Source: Trema orientale (Eukaryota > Streptophyta > Magnoliopsida > Rosales > Cannabaceae). From it: a stretch of DNA of 64,000 bases. The notes under the pieces were generated by a model. The model was not told where the DNA came from and did no database searches. It worked only from the letters and a program-made list of their open reading frames with translations. Numbering within the stretch: position 1 is the first letter of the stretch; each line of letters begins with the position of its first letter. Both the position numbers and the translations under genes were made by a program. Shown here piece by piece: positions 12,381 to 22,985 of the stretch. The DNA lies in assembly GCA_002914845.1 (NCBI GenBank), contig JXTC01000095.1, positions 275,168-339,167 of the forward strand, read 5' to 3'.

Positions 12381-12499
12381 AGGGTACTACCTGATCTATT
12401 TGGTTTTTAGGATGGATTATGGGTATAGATGACTTTAATTAATGCAAGATGTAGGCATGGGTATGGTGGGTATAGGAATGAACTAATTAGCTCCATGAC

Positions 12500-12780
12500 T
12501 GTTAGAATTTTGGCTTATTAGCTTTTGTATGTACTTTGTCCCACATCGTTTGTGTATGAATATTTGGGATCTGCAGTTGGCTATAAATAAAGCCTTCTGT
12601 AATTGGTTTTAATAATCCCAAAATTTGTTTCCCTATTGGTGAGGACCTTAATTTCTAAGGACCTCTATAGTTTTATTTTTGCTCTTTTCCCATTTGTTTC
12701 TGAGTTTTTGTATTATAGCCCAGATTTTGTACTTCTTTTTTTTGAAGTTAGTGAAACGCGTAAATTTTCACTGCACAACA
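12500..12780 (+). repeat. 5' LTR of Copia-2, internally deleted
   Basis: It begins TGTTAGAATTTTGG and ends CTGCACAACA. A TATA box CTATAAATA lies at 12581-12589. It matches the 3' LTR over about the first 245 bases, but lacks roughly 180 bases of the 3' part, rejoining at CTGCACAA. Confidence 0.9.
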
Positions 12781-12787
12781 AGACAAG

Positions 12788-12799
12788 TGGTATCAGAGC
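12788..12799 (+). promoter_or_regulatory. Primer binding site of Copia-2
   Basis: TGGTATCAGAGC, the exact tRNA-Met complementary site, seven bases after the 5' LTR. Confidence 0.9.
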
Positions 12800-12809
12800 A
12801 GCAGGTTTG

Positions 12810-13000
12810 CCTTAGGCTTTGTTTGGTAGCTATTTGAAATATTAGCAGAAATGTCAGAATTCTTTGTTCGCCCTAGGCTTTGTTTGGTAGCTATTTGAAA
12901 TATTAGCAAAAATGTCAGAATCTTCGTCTTTGTTCGCCCTAGGCTTTGTTTGGTAGCTATTTGAAATATTAGCAGAAATGTCAGAATCTTCGTCAACGCC
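12810..13000 (+). repeat. Three tandem copies of a 61-66 bp unit carrying the gag start codon
   Basis: The unit CTTTGTTTGGTAGCTATTTG...ATGTCAGAATC appears three times. Each copy contains an ATG (12851, 12912, 12978) in the MSESSS context. The first two frames hit stops within the next unit. Only the third leads on towards gag. Confidence 0.85.
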
Positions 13001-13838
13001 GGCAAAGACGAAGACGGTGTGTGGAGAAATTTGATGGTCGAAATAACTTCAGCTTGTGGCAATGCAAGGTATTAGATGGTTTATGCCAACAGATCAGGAT
13101 GTTGCTCTAGAGGAAACAAAACCAGAGAAGATGGATGATAAAGAATAGGAGAGGATCAATCGTCAAGCTTGTGGTACAATCTGCTCATGTCTTTGTAGAG
13201 AACAGAAGTATTCATTCATGAGGGAGACTTCTGTAAGTAAGCTGTGGAAGGCGCTCGAGAACAAATACATGAAGAAGAGCAATGAGAACCAGCTATACTT
13301 GAAGAAGAGACTTTTCCGCCTCCAGTTGAAGCCTGGTACGACTATTAGTGACCACATTGATACGTTCAATCAGTTGATTGCAGACTTGTTGAATTTGGAT
13401 GAAACCTTCAAAGAAGAGGATAAAGCAATGTTGCTCATTGGGTCCCTTCCTGATGAGTTAGATCATCTCTATATTACGTTGCTTCATGGGAAGAAAAAAT
13501 TGTCCTTCGATGAAGTAAGTGCTGCATTGTACAATCATGAGATTCGGAAGAAAGATCAGAAGGAGAATAGGGACGTAACAGCAGAAGCGCTTATAGCCAG
13601 GGGACGTAGTCAAAGCTGTAAGCAGGAGAAAAGGGGTAGATCTCGTTCGAAGGGAAGACCTGGTAAGGATGAATGTGCCTTTTATCATGAGAAAGGGCAT
13701 TGGAAGAAAGATTGCCCAAAGTTACTGAATAAAGGCAAGGGCAAGGCTACTTCTGATGCATATGCAGCTGAAGTTGAAGATAATGAGTCAGATTTTGCTC
13801 TAGTTAGTCAGCCGATGACGTCTCAGCATGACGAGTAG
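12978..13838 (+). pseudogene. Copia-2 gag
   Basis: From the third ATG, MSESSSTPAKTKT is followed by a small GT duplication that shifts the frame. The next frame gives VEKFDGRNNFSLWQCKV. The main open piece (13218-13838) continues with the capsid (WKALENKYMKKS, LKPGTTISDHIDTFN, LLIGSLPDELDHL) and a basic region. It ends with a zinc knuckle CAFYHEKGHWKKDC in which the second Cys is Tyr. A TAG stop separates it from the protease. Not functional as it stands. Confidence 0.88.
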
Positions 13839-14840
13839 ATTTTAGATTCGGGTTGCACTTACCATATGTGTCCTCATAAGGAGTGGTTCTTTAACTTTGA
13901 AGAGCTAGATGGTGGAGTTGTTTACATGGGTAATGATGAATCGTGTAAAACGGTTAGGGTAGGTTCAATTCGATTGAAGAATCATAATGGATCGACTAGA
14001 GTTCTGACAGATATTCGGTATGTACCAAAATTAAAAAAGAATCTCATCTCCTTAGGAGCTTTAGAATTTAAAGGCTTCGCTGTGTCTATACGAGATGGAA
14101 TTTTGAAAGTTACTTCAGGCTCTTTGGTAGTGATGAAAAGTACAAGAAGAAATAACTTGTATTACTACAATGATAGTACAGTTATTGGATCAGTTGCTGC
14201 GGTTTCTAAAGATGATAAAGCTTCAGAAATTACCAGGTTATGGCATATGCGTTTTAGACATATAGGAGAAAAAGCTTTCTTTAGTTTAGTGAAGCAAGGC
14301 TTACTGAAAGAAGTGAAGCCCTGTAAGTTAGACTTTTGTAAATACTGTGTTCTGGGAAGACAGACAAGAGTGAAGTTCGGCATAACAATTCACAATATTA
14401 AGGGTATTCTGGATTATGTTCATTCAGATATGTGGGGACCTACCAAGACAGCTTCTTTGGGAGGTACGCACTATTTTATTACTTTTGTCGACGATTTTTC
14501 CAGAAGAGTTTGGATGTATGTAATGAAAAATAAGGATAACGTGCTTGAAGTTTTCCTTAAATAGAAAAAGATGATTGAGACTCAGACAGGCAGAAAGATC
14601 AAACGACTTCGATCAGATAACGATGGAGAATATAGGAGCAATCCATTTTTGGGAGTTTGTCAGTCTGAAGCTACTGTGCATCACTTTACAATCAGAAAAA
14701 TACCACAGTAGAATGGGGTAGCAGAACGCATGAATCAGACTTTGCTGGAGAAGGTTTGGTGTATGTTGTCCAATGCTGGGTTGGGCAAAATTTTTTGGGC
14801 TGAGGCAATTACGTATGCATGTCATCTCATTAATCGTTTA
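13839..14840 (+). pseudogene. Copia-2 protease and integrase
   Basis: LDSGCTYHMCPHKEWF carries the protease Asp-Ser-Gly just after a stop. The following frame (13866-14564) contains the pre-integrase zinc-binding part (LWHMRFRHIGEKAF, CKYCVLGRQTRVKF) and the integrase core start (HSDMWGPT, ITFVDDFSRRVW). After a stop at 14562-14564 it goes on with RSDNDGEYRS and, after another stop, NGVAERMNQTLLE. The D,D,E residues are therefore present but divided by stops. Confidence 0.9.
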
Positions 14841-14842
14841 CC

Positions 14843-15624
14843 ATGACTGCAATTGGAGGCAAAACCCCTCTTAAGGTATGGTCTGGAAAACCTGCTAGTG
14901 ATTATGATTCTTTATATGTCTTTGGTTCTACTGCCTATTATCATGTGAAAGAATCCAAGTTGGATCCGAAAGCCAAAAAAGTATTATTTATGGGCATCAG
15001 CTCAGGCGTAAAAGGATACCGACTTTGGTGTCTAAGTTCGAGGAAGATTTTATTTAGCAGAGATGTTATTTTTGATGAGTCTGCCATATTGAAGAAGGTA
15101 ACAGAAGACCAAGAGAAGACCATTAGTATTCCGCAGCAGGTAGAGCCTAGTCGGCAGCAGGTGAAGTTTGAGAAAACGAGAACAGTAGTCCCAGCTAATG
15201 TTGTTGAAAATAGTAGAGACACTCCATTGGCAGAGGAGGACACTGAAGATGAAGAAGAGGTTCCGACCCAAGAGCCTCAATAGCAGCAAGAATCAATTGC
15301 ACAAAATAGGCCAAGACATGAAATTCGTAAACCTGCCCGATTTGTTGATATGGTGGCCTATACACTTCCCATTGTAGATGATGATATTCCTTCCACGTAC
15401 AAATATACAGTCAAAAGTTCAGAAAATGAACAGTGGAAGAAAGCAATAGAGGAAGAAATGCAGTCTCTTAGGAAGAATGAAACTTGGGAGCTAGCTCAAC
15501 TACCGAAGAATAAGAAGGCAATTGGGTGCAAATTGGTATATACAAAGAAAGATGGATTTCCTGATAAGAATGATGTTCACTTCAAGGCAAAATTGGTAGC
15601 GAAAGGCTACGCTCAGTTGGAGGG
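14843..15624 (+). pseudogene. Copia-2 integrase C-terminus and start of reverse transcriptase
   Basis: The frame at 14843-15283 gives the GKTPLKVWSGKPASDYDSL... and YRLWCLSSRKILFSRDVIFDE region, then an acidic linker ending in a stop. The frame at 15350-15624 is the RT N-terminus (WKKAIEEEMQSLRKNETWEL, AKLVAKGYAQLEG). The reading is cut at 15624 by the nested element. Confidence 0.9.
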
Positions 15625-18518
15625 TGTTGGGTAAAAATTTAGAAATTACACAATATAATTTCACCCATGCAAATCTTAAAATATGAGAGTTTATTAGTTA
15701 GAGTTCGACCCATTCAAGATTATAAGAATAACCTCTTAATTACAATCCTTTGGTACAAAGGAACACATTTTGATTCCAATTATAATGACGTCAATTTACT
15801 TGTGTGACTTGGGAAAATTTGAGTGATTTTGGATTGCGGCTGCACTCAACTGAATTAATTGAGTTGCCTACATACTCCGTTTAGGGATCAAGCCACTTGT
15901 AGTTCTAAGAGTTTTGAACTGAAATATGGAAAATTCCGGTGGATGACCATGTCAAGGAATTTATAGCAACATTTTAAAATTTATGAAATTCCAGTCGATG
16001 ACCATGTCATGGAATTGAAAACATTTTAAAAGTTGACGAATTCCTCGGTAAATGACATTTTATGGAATTCTAGGAGTTGTATTTAGATTTGGTGGTGAAT
16101 GACTTTCTTAGAATCTTGAGAAAGTTTGATTAGGAACTGTGACTGCACTTAGTTTTTGCAACTGAGTTGCCTACGTATCCTTTGGGAGGAATCAAGTCAA
16201 CGTAGTTCCAATATTTTTGTGGTTTGGAGAATTTGAGGTGAAAGACCTCATTGGTATTTTAGAGATTTTTACCATTTGATATGGATTTGGAAATTTTGAG
16301 GTGAGTGACCTCACTTGGAAACTTTGGAAACTTTTGGAAGTTTGATTTAAACTTGCAACTACACCTAGTATGTTTTCTAGGTTGCCTATGTATCCTTTGT
16401 GGAATCAAGTCTGACGTAGTTCATGCATTTTGGTAGTTTAGAGAATTTGAGGTGAATGACCTCATTAGTGTGGATTTGGGAATTTTGAGGTGAATGACCT
16501 CACTTAGAACTTTGGAAACTTTTGGAAGTTTGATTTAAACTTGCAACTGCACCTAGTATGTTTTCTAGGTTGCCTACGTATCCTTTGAGGAATCAAGTCT
16601 GACGTAGTTCATGATATTTTGATTTAGGTTTATTTCTTAGCAATCCCATTTTGTAGAACTATAAGCTAAGAAGACCCTTTTTTTATTTTATGGATATTTT
16701 TGAATCCATTATATTTACTTTGATTTATTTTTTTGACAAAAATATGTAAGCTCATGAAGAACTTGGAGTCTTAATTTTGTCACTTTTTAATTTGATTGAA
16801 ATAATATTTGTTCCTTGATATTCCAATTAATTTGCCTTTGGCCAATTTTCCTTATTCTCCTCTTGTATTGAGATTGCGACTTTGTGTCTTATGTAATCTC
16901 AAAATAAGACAAGGGTGCCTTTAATTGGACAATGGGTACTCATTCAAAGGTGAGCAGTGAACTATTCACATCATATGAGTTTTAATTAGGTAACCAAAGT
17001 GTGCAATACCGCGCGAATAAAGAAGGAAATAGGAATTGGTATTTTTCAATTCTGTTTGGGCTTTGGTAAAGTCAAACTGGCCCAAGTGGACTTTTGACAA
17101 TTTATGGCTGCCTTTGCTCATTGTTGGGCTTTTGGATGATCATTTGTGATCTGGGGCAAAGGTCTTTTGGATTTGGGCTATATGTTTAAGGTAAGTGGGC
17201 TTTAGTACGACACTGGTCATGTCTGTGTTTGGTTAGTTTGGGTTGAGAGTATGAACTTTTGTTTTCTGGGCCTTGTCTTTTATTATTGGGCCGAAATAGT
17301 CCATGTCATGTTTAGTTGGGTCTGGAAAAAGGTTCAAACCTTTGTTCTTGAATTTAATCCCAATTTCTCTCCAATTTCGTTCAAGATAATGAATTTAATC
17401 CCAACCGTAAATTCAATGACCATATGTACTTTTGATTTGAAATAATTGTATTTGATAAATATATATATAAACATACATATGCACGTAGCCTTTTATCCTT
17501 TCGTTTATTTATTTTTAATAAAAAAATAAAGGCTCACGTATTGAATTCTCATAATACGTATGACATATATAATATTCTTTTCCTTTTTTTTTTTTTTCAA
17601 ATCCCCACATAATGAAATTTTGGCAGCATAACGATCCAGTACAATGTAAAAAACTCTAATTTTCTTATGGCCATAACCTCACCGTAAACTTTTGTCGGCT
17701 TGTGAGCCTAGGTCGTGGTGGAACCAAAAGAAAGTTTTTAGAGTTTTTGATATTTTCGGGAAAAGTTTCAGCAGCGTAACGACCCAATGAAAAGAAAAAC
17801 CTAAACTCCCTTTGGCCTATACCTCGCCGTAAATCTCTTTTTGGCATAAATAGCCTAGGTCGTGGTGGAACCAAAACGAAATTTAGATCTTTGATATTTG
17901 AAAGAATTTGAAAGAGAGTTATACAAAAGTAGATTTTCATCTCGATTATGAGCTTGATCATCATTGGCAGCCTAGGTCATGAGACCTTTGTCGGCCATGG
18001 ATAGCCTTAGATCATAGGGATAATCAAGAGAAAAATTTGGAGAGGAGTAAGGAGAAGAGGTGTAGGGAAAATCCCATACAACTTACTTTGTAGACTACTT
18101 TTCACAGAATTTGTCTTTTGCAGAGCTTTCTGTATTTGCCTTTCCTCTTCTCTCTCTCTTTTTTTTTTCCTCTGTATTCTCCTTTCTTTCCTGCTCCCTT
18201 TCTCTTTGTCGTATCTTTTTTTCTGACTGCCCAAAAGTCCTCTATTGTTTTTTTGTGTGTCCATATTTATAGACACATTTTAAAAGGGATTTTACTTTTT
18301 CTTTTTTTTTCCTCCCACTACTTGCACGTATTTTTCCTGAGTGGGAAGTTATCTCATAGATAATGGGATAATGGGATTTAATTGTCTTTTTAAAAAAATA
18401 AATAAATAAATAAATAAAGAGGTGGGAGAGTGGGGGAGGTAATGTGTAAACCTCCCCACATCCTTTTAATCCCATCAATTTTTTTAAATTTGAATTTCTT
18501 TTTTTTTTCGGTTCAACA
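15625..18518 (-). mobile_element. Nested 2.9-kb solo LTR, Ty3/Gypsy Tat/Ogre-like
   Basis: It begins TGTTGGG and ends TTCAACA on the plus strand and is flanked by a perfect 5-bp duplication GAGGG (15620-15624, 18519-18523). Removing it joins ...AQLEG to ...IDYNKVFSPVV of the host RT, which confirms the boundaries. No coding motifs are inside. It has repeated words of the type GCCTACGTATCC...AATCAAG...ACGTAGTTC (about 15866, 16168, 16381, 16571), typical in my recollection of very long Tat/Ogre LTRs. A duplicated segment of about 135 bp lies at 17626-17880. The best TATA (CTATAAATA) reads on the minus strand near 18268, hence the strand call, which is tentative. Confidence 0.85.
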
Positions 18519-19800
18519 GAGGGAATTGATTATAATAAGGTATTTTCTCCAGTTGTTAAACATTCCTCCATTTGAATTTTGTTAACCTTGGTAGCGCAGT
18601 TGGATCTTGAACTAGTTCAATTAGATGTGAAAACTGCGTTTCTACACGGTGATTTGGAAGAGGAAATCTATATGTCTCAGCCAGAAGGATTCAAGATTGC
18701 TGGAAAAGAAAATTGGGTTTGCAAACTGAAAAGATCGCTTTATGGTCTGAAACAATCGCCAAGGCAGTGGTACAAGCGATTTGATTGGTTTATGATGGGT
18801 CAGAAATACACAAGAAGCAAGTTTGATAATTGTGTGTATTTTCGCAGGCTACGAGGTGGGTCTTTCATTTATCTACTCTTGTATGTTGATGATATGTTGA
18901 TAGCTTCGAAGAATCAAGAAGAAATTGAGAAGTTGAAGCTCAGCTAAATTAAGAGTTTGAGATGAAGGATCTTGATGAAGCAAAGAAGATTCTTAGTATG
19001 GAGATTAGCAGAGATAGAGGGGGAAGCAAGGTAACTTTGACTCAGAAACAATATCTGAAGAAGGTATTACAGCGTTTTGGTATGACTGAATAATCAAAAC
19101 CTGTTAATATACCACTTGCTCCTCATTTCAAGCTTAGTGCGTCTTTGTCCCCGAGTATAGATACAGAGTGAGAATACATGTCACAAGTTCCGTATTTGAA
19201 TACGGTTGGTAGCATGATGTATGCGATGGTGTGTACAAGACCTGACATTTTATATACAGTTGGAGTTGTGAGCAGGTATATGCATGATCTGGGAAAAGAT
19301 CATTGGTAAGCTGTGAAATGGATTCTACGGTACTTATTTAAGACTGTAGATATTGGTTTGATTTTTTAGAGGGATGATAGACTTGGTCAGTGTGTAGTTG
19401 GTTATGTTGATTCTGATTACGCTGGTGATTTGGATAAACGTCGATTAACTACTAGATATGTATTCACATTTGCAAGTGCACCAATCAGTTGGAAGTCTAC
19501 TTTACAGTCTACAGTCGCTTTGTTTACTACAGAAGCAGAGTATATGGCAGTTACAGAGGCTGTGAAGGAAGCTATTTGGTTACAATGATTACTGGAAGAA
19601 CTGGGAGTTGTTCAAGAGCATGTCTGTATTTATTCTGATAGTCAGAGTACCATTCACTTAGCGAAGAATCCAGTATACCATGTACGTACGAAGCATATTG
19701 ATGTCTGACATCACTTTGTGCGAGAGATTATTGATGAAGGAAAGATACTGCTTTAGAAGATTGAGATTACTGAGAATCCTACGGATATGATGACCAAGAC
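18519..19800 (+). pseudogene. Copia-2 reverse transcriptase (rest) and RNase H
   Basis: After the nested element the host reading resumes with IDYNKVFSPVVKHSS. The open piece 18579-18947 contains LVQLDVKTAFLHGDL, LKRSLYGLKQSPRQWYKRFD and an intact YVDD near 18882-18893. Beyond a stop come the thumb and RNase H parts ([52 protein letters not shown]) with further stops near 19588, 19707 and 19755. All RNase H acidic residues seem present, but the frame is broken. Confidence 0.9.
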
Positions 19801-19958
19801 GGTGATATCGATCAAGTTCAATCATTGTTTGGACTTGATCAACATCCTACAAGTTTGATGGTGCCTTTTGGCGCATAAAGTGGTGTTGCTGTAATGGATA
19901 GAGGATACGGGAAGTGAGGAAATTTGGGTGGGACCTGCTAACTCGCCAAGGTGGAGAT

Positions 19959-20419
19959 TGTTAGAATTTTGGCTTATTAGCTTTTGTAATAGTTTTGTAC
20001 TTTGTCCCGCATCGCTTGTGTATGAATATTTGGGGTCTGTAGTTGACTATAAATAAAGCTTTCTGTAATTAGTTTTAATCATCTCAAAATTTGTTTTCCT
20101 ATTGGTGAGGACCTTTATTCCTAAGGACCTCTATAGTTTTATTTTTGCCCTTTTCCCATTTGTTTCTGGGTTTTTGCATTATAGCCCAAATTTTATATTT
20201 CCTTTTTTTGAAGTTAGCGAAGTGGTCAGCAACGCCTCGAGGACGTAGGTAATTTGCCGAATCTCGCTAAATTTTGTGTTCTCCTTTATTTTTGCATTTA
20301 GTATTTTCTGCGCATTTTCTGCTTTCGTTAAGTTCAGTAGCTAGTTGGTAGTTTATATTTAATATTGTCTTAGTATTAAATATAAGCATTTAGAGTAGTT
20401 GTGCTTCCGCTGCACAATA
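19959..20419 (+). repeat. 3' LTR of Copia-2
   Basis: 461 bp, TGTTAG...CACAATA, with TATA CTATAAATA at 20047-20055. It is preceded by a purine-rich CAAGGTGGAGAT tract. Confidence 0.92.
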
Positions 20420-20424
20420 ATGAC

Positions 20425-21256
20425 CTTCTCCAAATCTCACTTTTAAAATCTGACCTTTTCCCTTTTTCCTTTCTTTTTTTTTTATTTTATTTTTTTGCTA
20501 ATATGACAAAAAAAAATCCTAGAATACCCTTAGTCACATACTCGACTGATCCAGTCAGACATGATTGGGTCTAGTCGAGCTCGACTGGCCGATCAAGTTC
20601 AACTGAGATTTCTGTCGAATCGCGTTTTTTAGGCCGGAAAATTGCAATTCAAGGCTTGAAATCTCTATTCTCATACTTAAGTTCGATTTAAATCTTCTAA
20701 ATATGAAAAACTCAAATTATAAACATGATTTTATCTTGCCCAAACATCAATCTTGATTTTCTAAGAAAAATTTGTGATCATTTTGAAGTTTTTTGGGGAA
20801 AAGACATGATTTGAAAATGTAAAAGTTTTATTAAAGAGAATGTTACTGAACTAATTTTCACTTTTAAAAGATTATGATCCCAAAAAAATGTCATTTAAGG
20901 TTGAATTACTAAATAGTTTGGACATAATCATATACATAGATTATAATATATCAAATATGTAGAAAAAATGATGACGGGTGCTTTTTTTTCTTAATGGTTT
21001 TTATTAGATAATTGATCATCATTTACTTGTGTTGGATTTAAATTTCTTTTGTATGTTACGCATGGATATAAATTACTTTCAATTGTTAACAAGTAAATGG
21101 GTTATCCATGGGTACCTGTATACCGTGATAAGTAGTATGCGTACTCTACCCTTAAGAGCGTAAATGGGTAGTGTAAGAGTACAAGCTTTTTTTGGCGGGT
21201 AAGATAATTGACTGGACACATAAGACCCATACCCTACCCGTTACCAATCCTAAATA
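20425..21256. other. Intergenic with TCGACTGG-type palindromes and relic repeats
   Basis: About 20530-20630 contains CTCGACTGATCCAGTC and TCTAGTCGAGCTCGACTGG words like those in the 2900-3350 region. About 21110-21250 has GGGTACC/GGGTAGTG/CCCTACCCGTTACC words like old hAT-type elements. No gene is seen. Confidence 0.45.
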
Positions 21257-21264
21257 TGGAGATC

Positions 21265-21662
21265 CATCGATGGAGCCAATATAGGCTTAGGGGGTGGTGG
21301 CCCCTCCTGATTTTTTTTTTTTAAATATATTTTTGTCTTTAATTTTATTTTAAAATTTTAGTTTTGTCACCTATTTGCCCCCCTGAATTTTAATAATTAT
21401 AGTTTTTGTCCCTGTTTTATAAAAAACAAAATCAATAATGTCCTTAATGAGACACACTATTTTTTCTTTTAAATTTCTAAAATTTACTTATGTTATTTTG
21501 AAATATTATATTTTGTCTTCCCTTTGGATAATTGTTCTTTTGACTCATTTTAAATACTTTTTTTAATTTTATATTGGTCTATGTTAACTAATGTGTTTCA
21601 AACTTAGCTAAAAAAATTTTAGTGTATGTCCCCCCTAAAAAAATTTTCTGACTCCGACACTA
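21265..21662. mobile_element. Relic hAT-type non-autonomous element
   Basis: The ends CATCGATGGAGCC and GACTCCGACACTA resemble the inverted CAGTGGCGGAGCC terminus of plant hAT elements. Both flanks carry GGAGATC (about 21258-21264 and 21663-21669), matching an 8-bp duplication with slight slippage. The interior is AT-rich with C-runs and is non-coding. Confidence 0.6.
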
Positions 21663-21670
21663 GGAGATCT

Positions 21671-22716
21671 ACCTTTTTTTCCTCTTAAATAAACGAGACT
21701 GAACTAAGAGACAAACAAAGAAGTGAAGTCATATTTTAAAAAAGTTGGCACTCACCTAAACAAACCAAAAAGCATGTATCCCAAGAACAATCAAAATGGT
21801 ATTGAGAATAAAAAGAGAATTACAAAAGTGTCAATAAAGCAACACAAAAGAAACAAAACAACAAAAAGCAAGAAATGCCTAAACACTTCTCCGTATATGC
21901 ACATGAAAACTCATTAGATAAAAATCATGTGGGGAAAAATCTAGAACATATTTACCACTATCAACCAAAATGAAAAATTCGGCCTTCCCAAACATCATCA
22001 AATCCAAAAAGTGCTAATCATCTATCAATCTATATTTAGTGGTAAATACAAAATTGTAAGATTGATTCACTGATTGGAAGTCAAATGAGATTGTTTTATA
22101 AGTTAGAAACTTTCTGGATATTTTTACAACTAAACTATAAATTTCCAAACTAAGTGAAATTTCTACACTGCCACTAGCTTGAAGTTCCTGTTGTGACAAT
22201 TAATCTTTACAAAAATTTAAAATTATAAAACAATGTAGTACAACTAATTATTTAAATTAACGTTTTGACTTTTACTAACACCTATGAACCATTTTTGGAG
22301 GTAGACTTGAATAATTGAAATGAATTTTACGCATATTTTCCAAAAAGCGTGCATCAATGTAAAAAGTTGAACAAACATATATTTAATCCGTAATTCCATA
22401 TGAGAACTTCGGAAATTAAATACTTAATAACTTTAAACTAGATTGAATAGACATCAGTATGTAAAAGAAATAACAAAAGTGTAATGCAACTAATTAATTG
22501 AAATTTTATTTCGTAAATAGCATCAATCTAAATTTGTTATCAAGCATTAATCTATGTTGTAGCTTGTAAATAACTTCAATAGCTGTCATCAAATTAATAT
22601 ATTTTGTCGCTAAAATGTTATAATGTCATGTACACATATATGTTTATATATATATATACACACACACACATGTTTTCACATTCTAATTTACACAATCCTT
22701 GAAAAATAGTATAAAA
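21671..22716. other. AT-rich intergenic with a LINE 3'-end fragment
   Basis: The segment 21918-22020 matches 26805-26975 (GATAAAAA-CATGT-GGGAAAAATCTA, then ATCAACCAAAAT). In the latter place this is continuous with a LINE RNase H remnant on the minus strand, so here it is probably another LINE 3' end. The remainder is AT-rich with a TA/CA microsatellite at about 22640-22672. No gene is recognised. Confidence 0.45.
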
Positions 22717-22985
22717 ATGGCTATTGTGGGCAAAACTATGATTTTGATATTAGGATTGATGCTGTTAATGAATACTATCTTCCCACCATAAGCAATGAGT
22801 CCTCCCACTCTTTCTCCTTCAATTCCTTCAATTTCATTTGATGGTAGGAAAGGAAGAACCGAGCTAATTAAAAAAAAAAGCGCGTTTCTCGCAGAGGAAA
22901 GATCTCGCCACCTGGTCCTCCTAAAAAGAAAAAGAACTCTAAAAAATCCTAAAACTATTGAGTTTGACGATATACTTATGCCTTA
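22717..22985 (+). pseudogene. Possible secreted small-peptide gene interrupted by a stop
   Basis: An ATG at 22717 opens a typical signal-peptide-like stretch (MAIVGKTMILILGLMLLMN...), but a TAA stop follows after 24 codons. The same frame then continues open to 22985 as a Ser/Pro-rich then strongly basic segment. Near the end a neighbouring frame reads a PPGPPKKKK-like tail. The layout (signal peptide, variable part, short basic/proline C-terminus) is like plant signalling-peptide precursors, but I do not recognise a family. It may equally be chance. Confidence 0.25.

Larger units (their letters stand above)
12500..20419 (+). mobile_element. Ty1/Copia retrotransposon (TNT1/Tork-like), split by a nested solo LTR (Copia-2)
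   Basis: LTRs at 12500-12780 and 19959-20419, a perfect 5-bp target duplication ATGAC (12495-12499 and 20420-20424), a canonical primer site, and GAG-PR-INT-RT-RH order all fit Copia. The pol sequence resembles TNT1-type polyproteins. A 2,894-bp element sits inside the reverse transcriptase (15625-18518). Several in-frame stops (after 13838, 14564, 15283 and others) and frameshifts make it inactive apart from the nested break. Confidence 0.95.

Noticed and set aside
18118-18478. Frames with Phe/Leu-rich proteins in the nested LTR
   Set aside because: Translations of T-rich low-complexity sequence inside a non-coding LTR.
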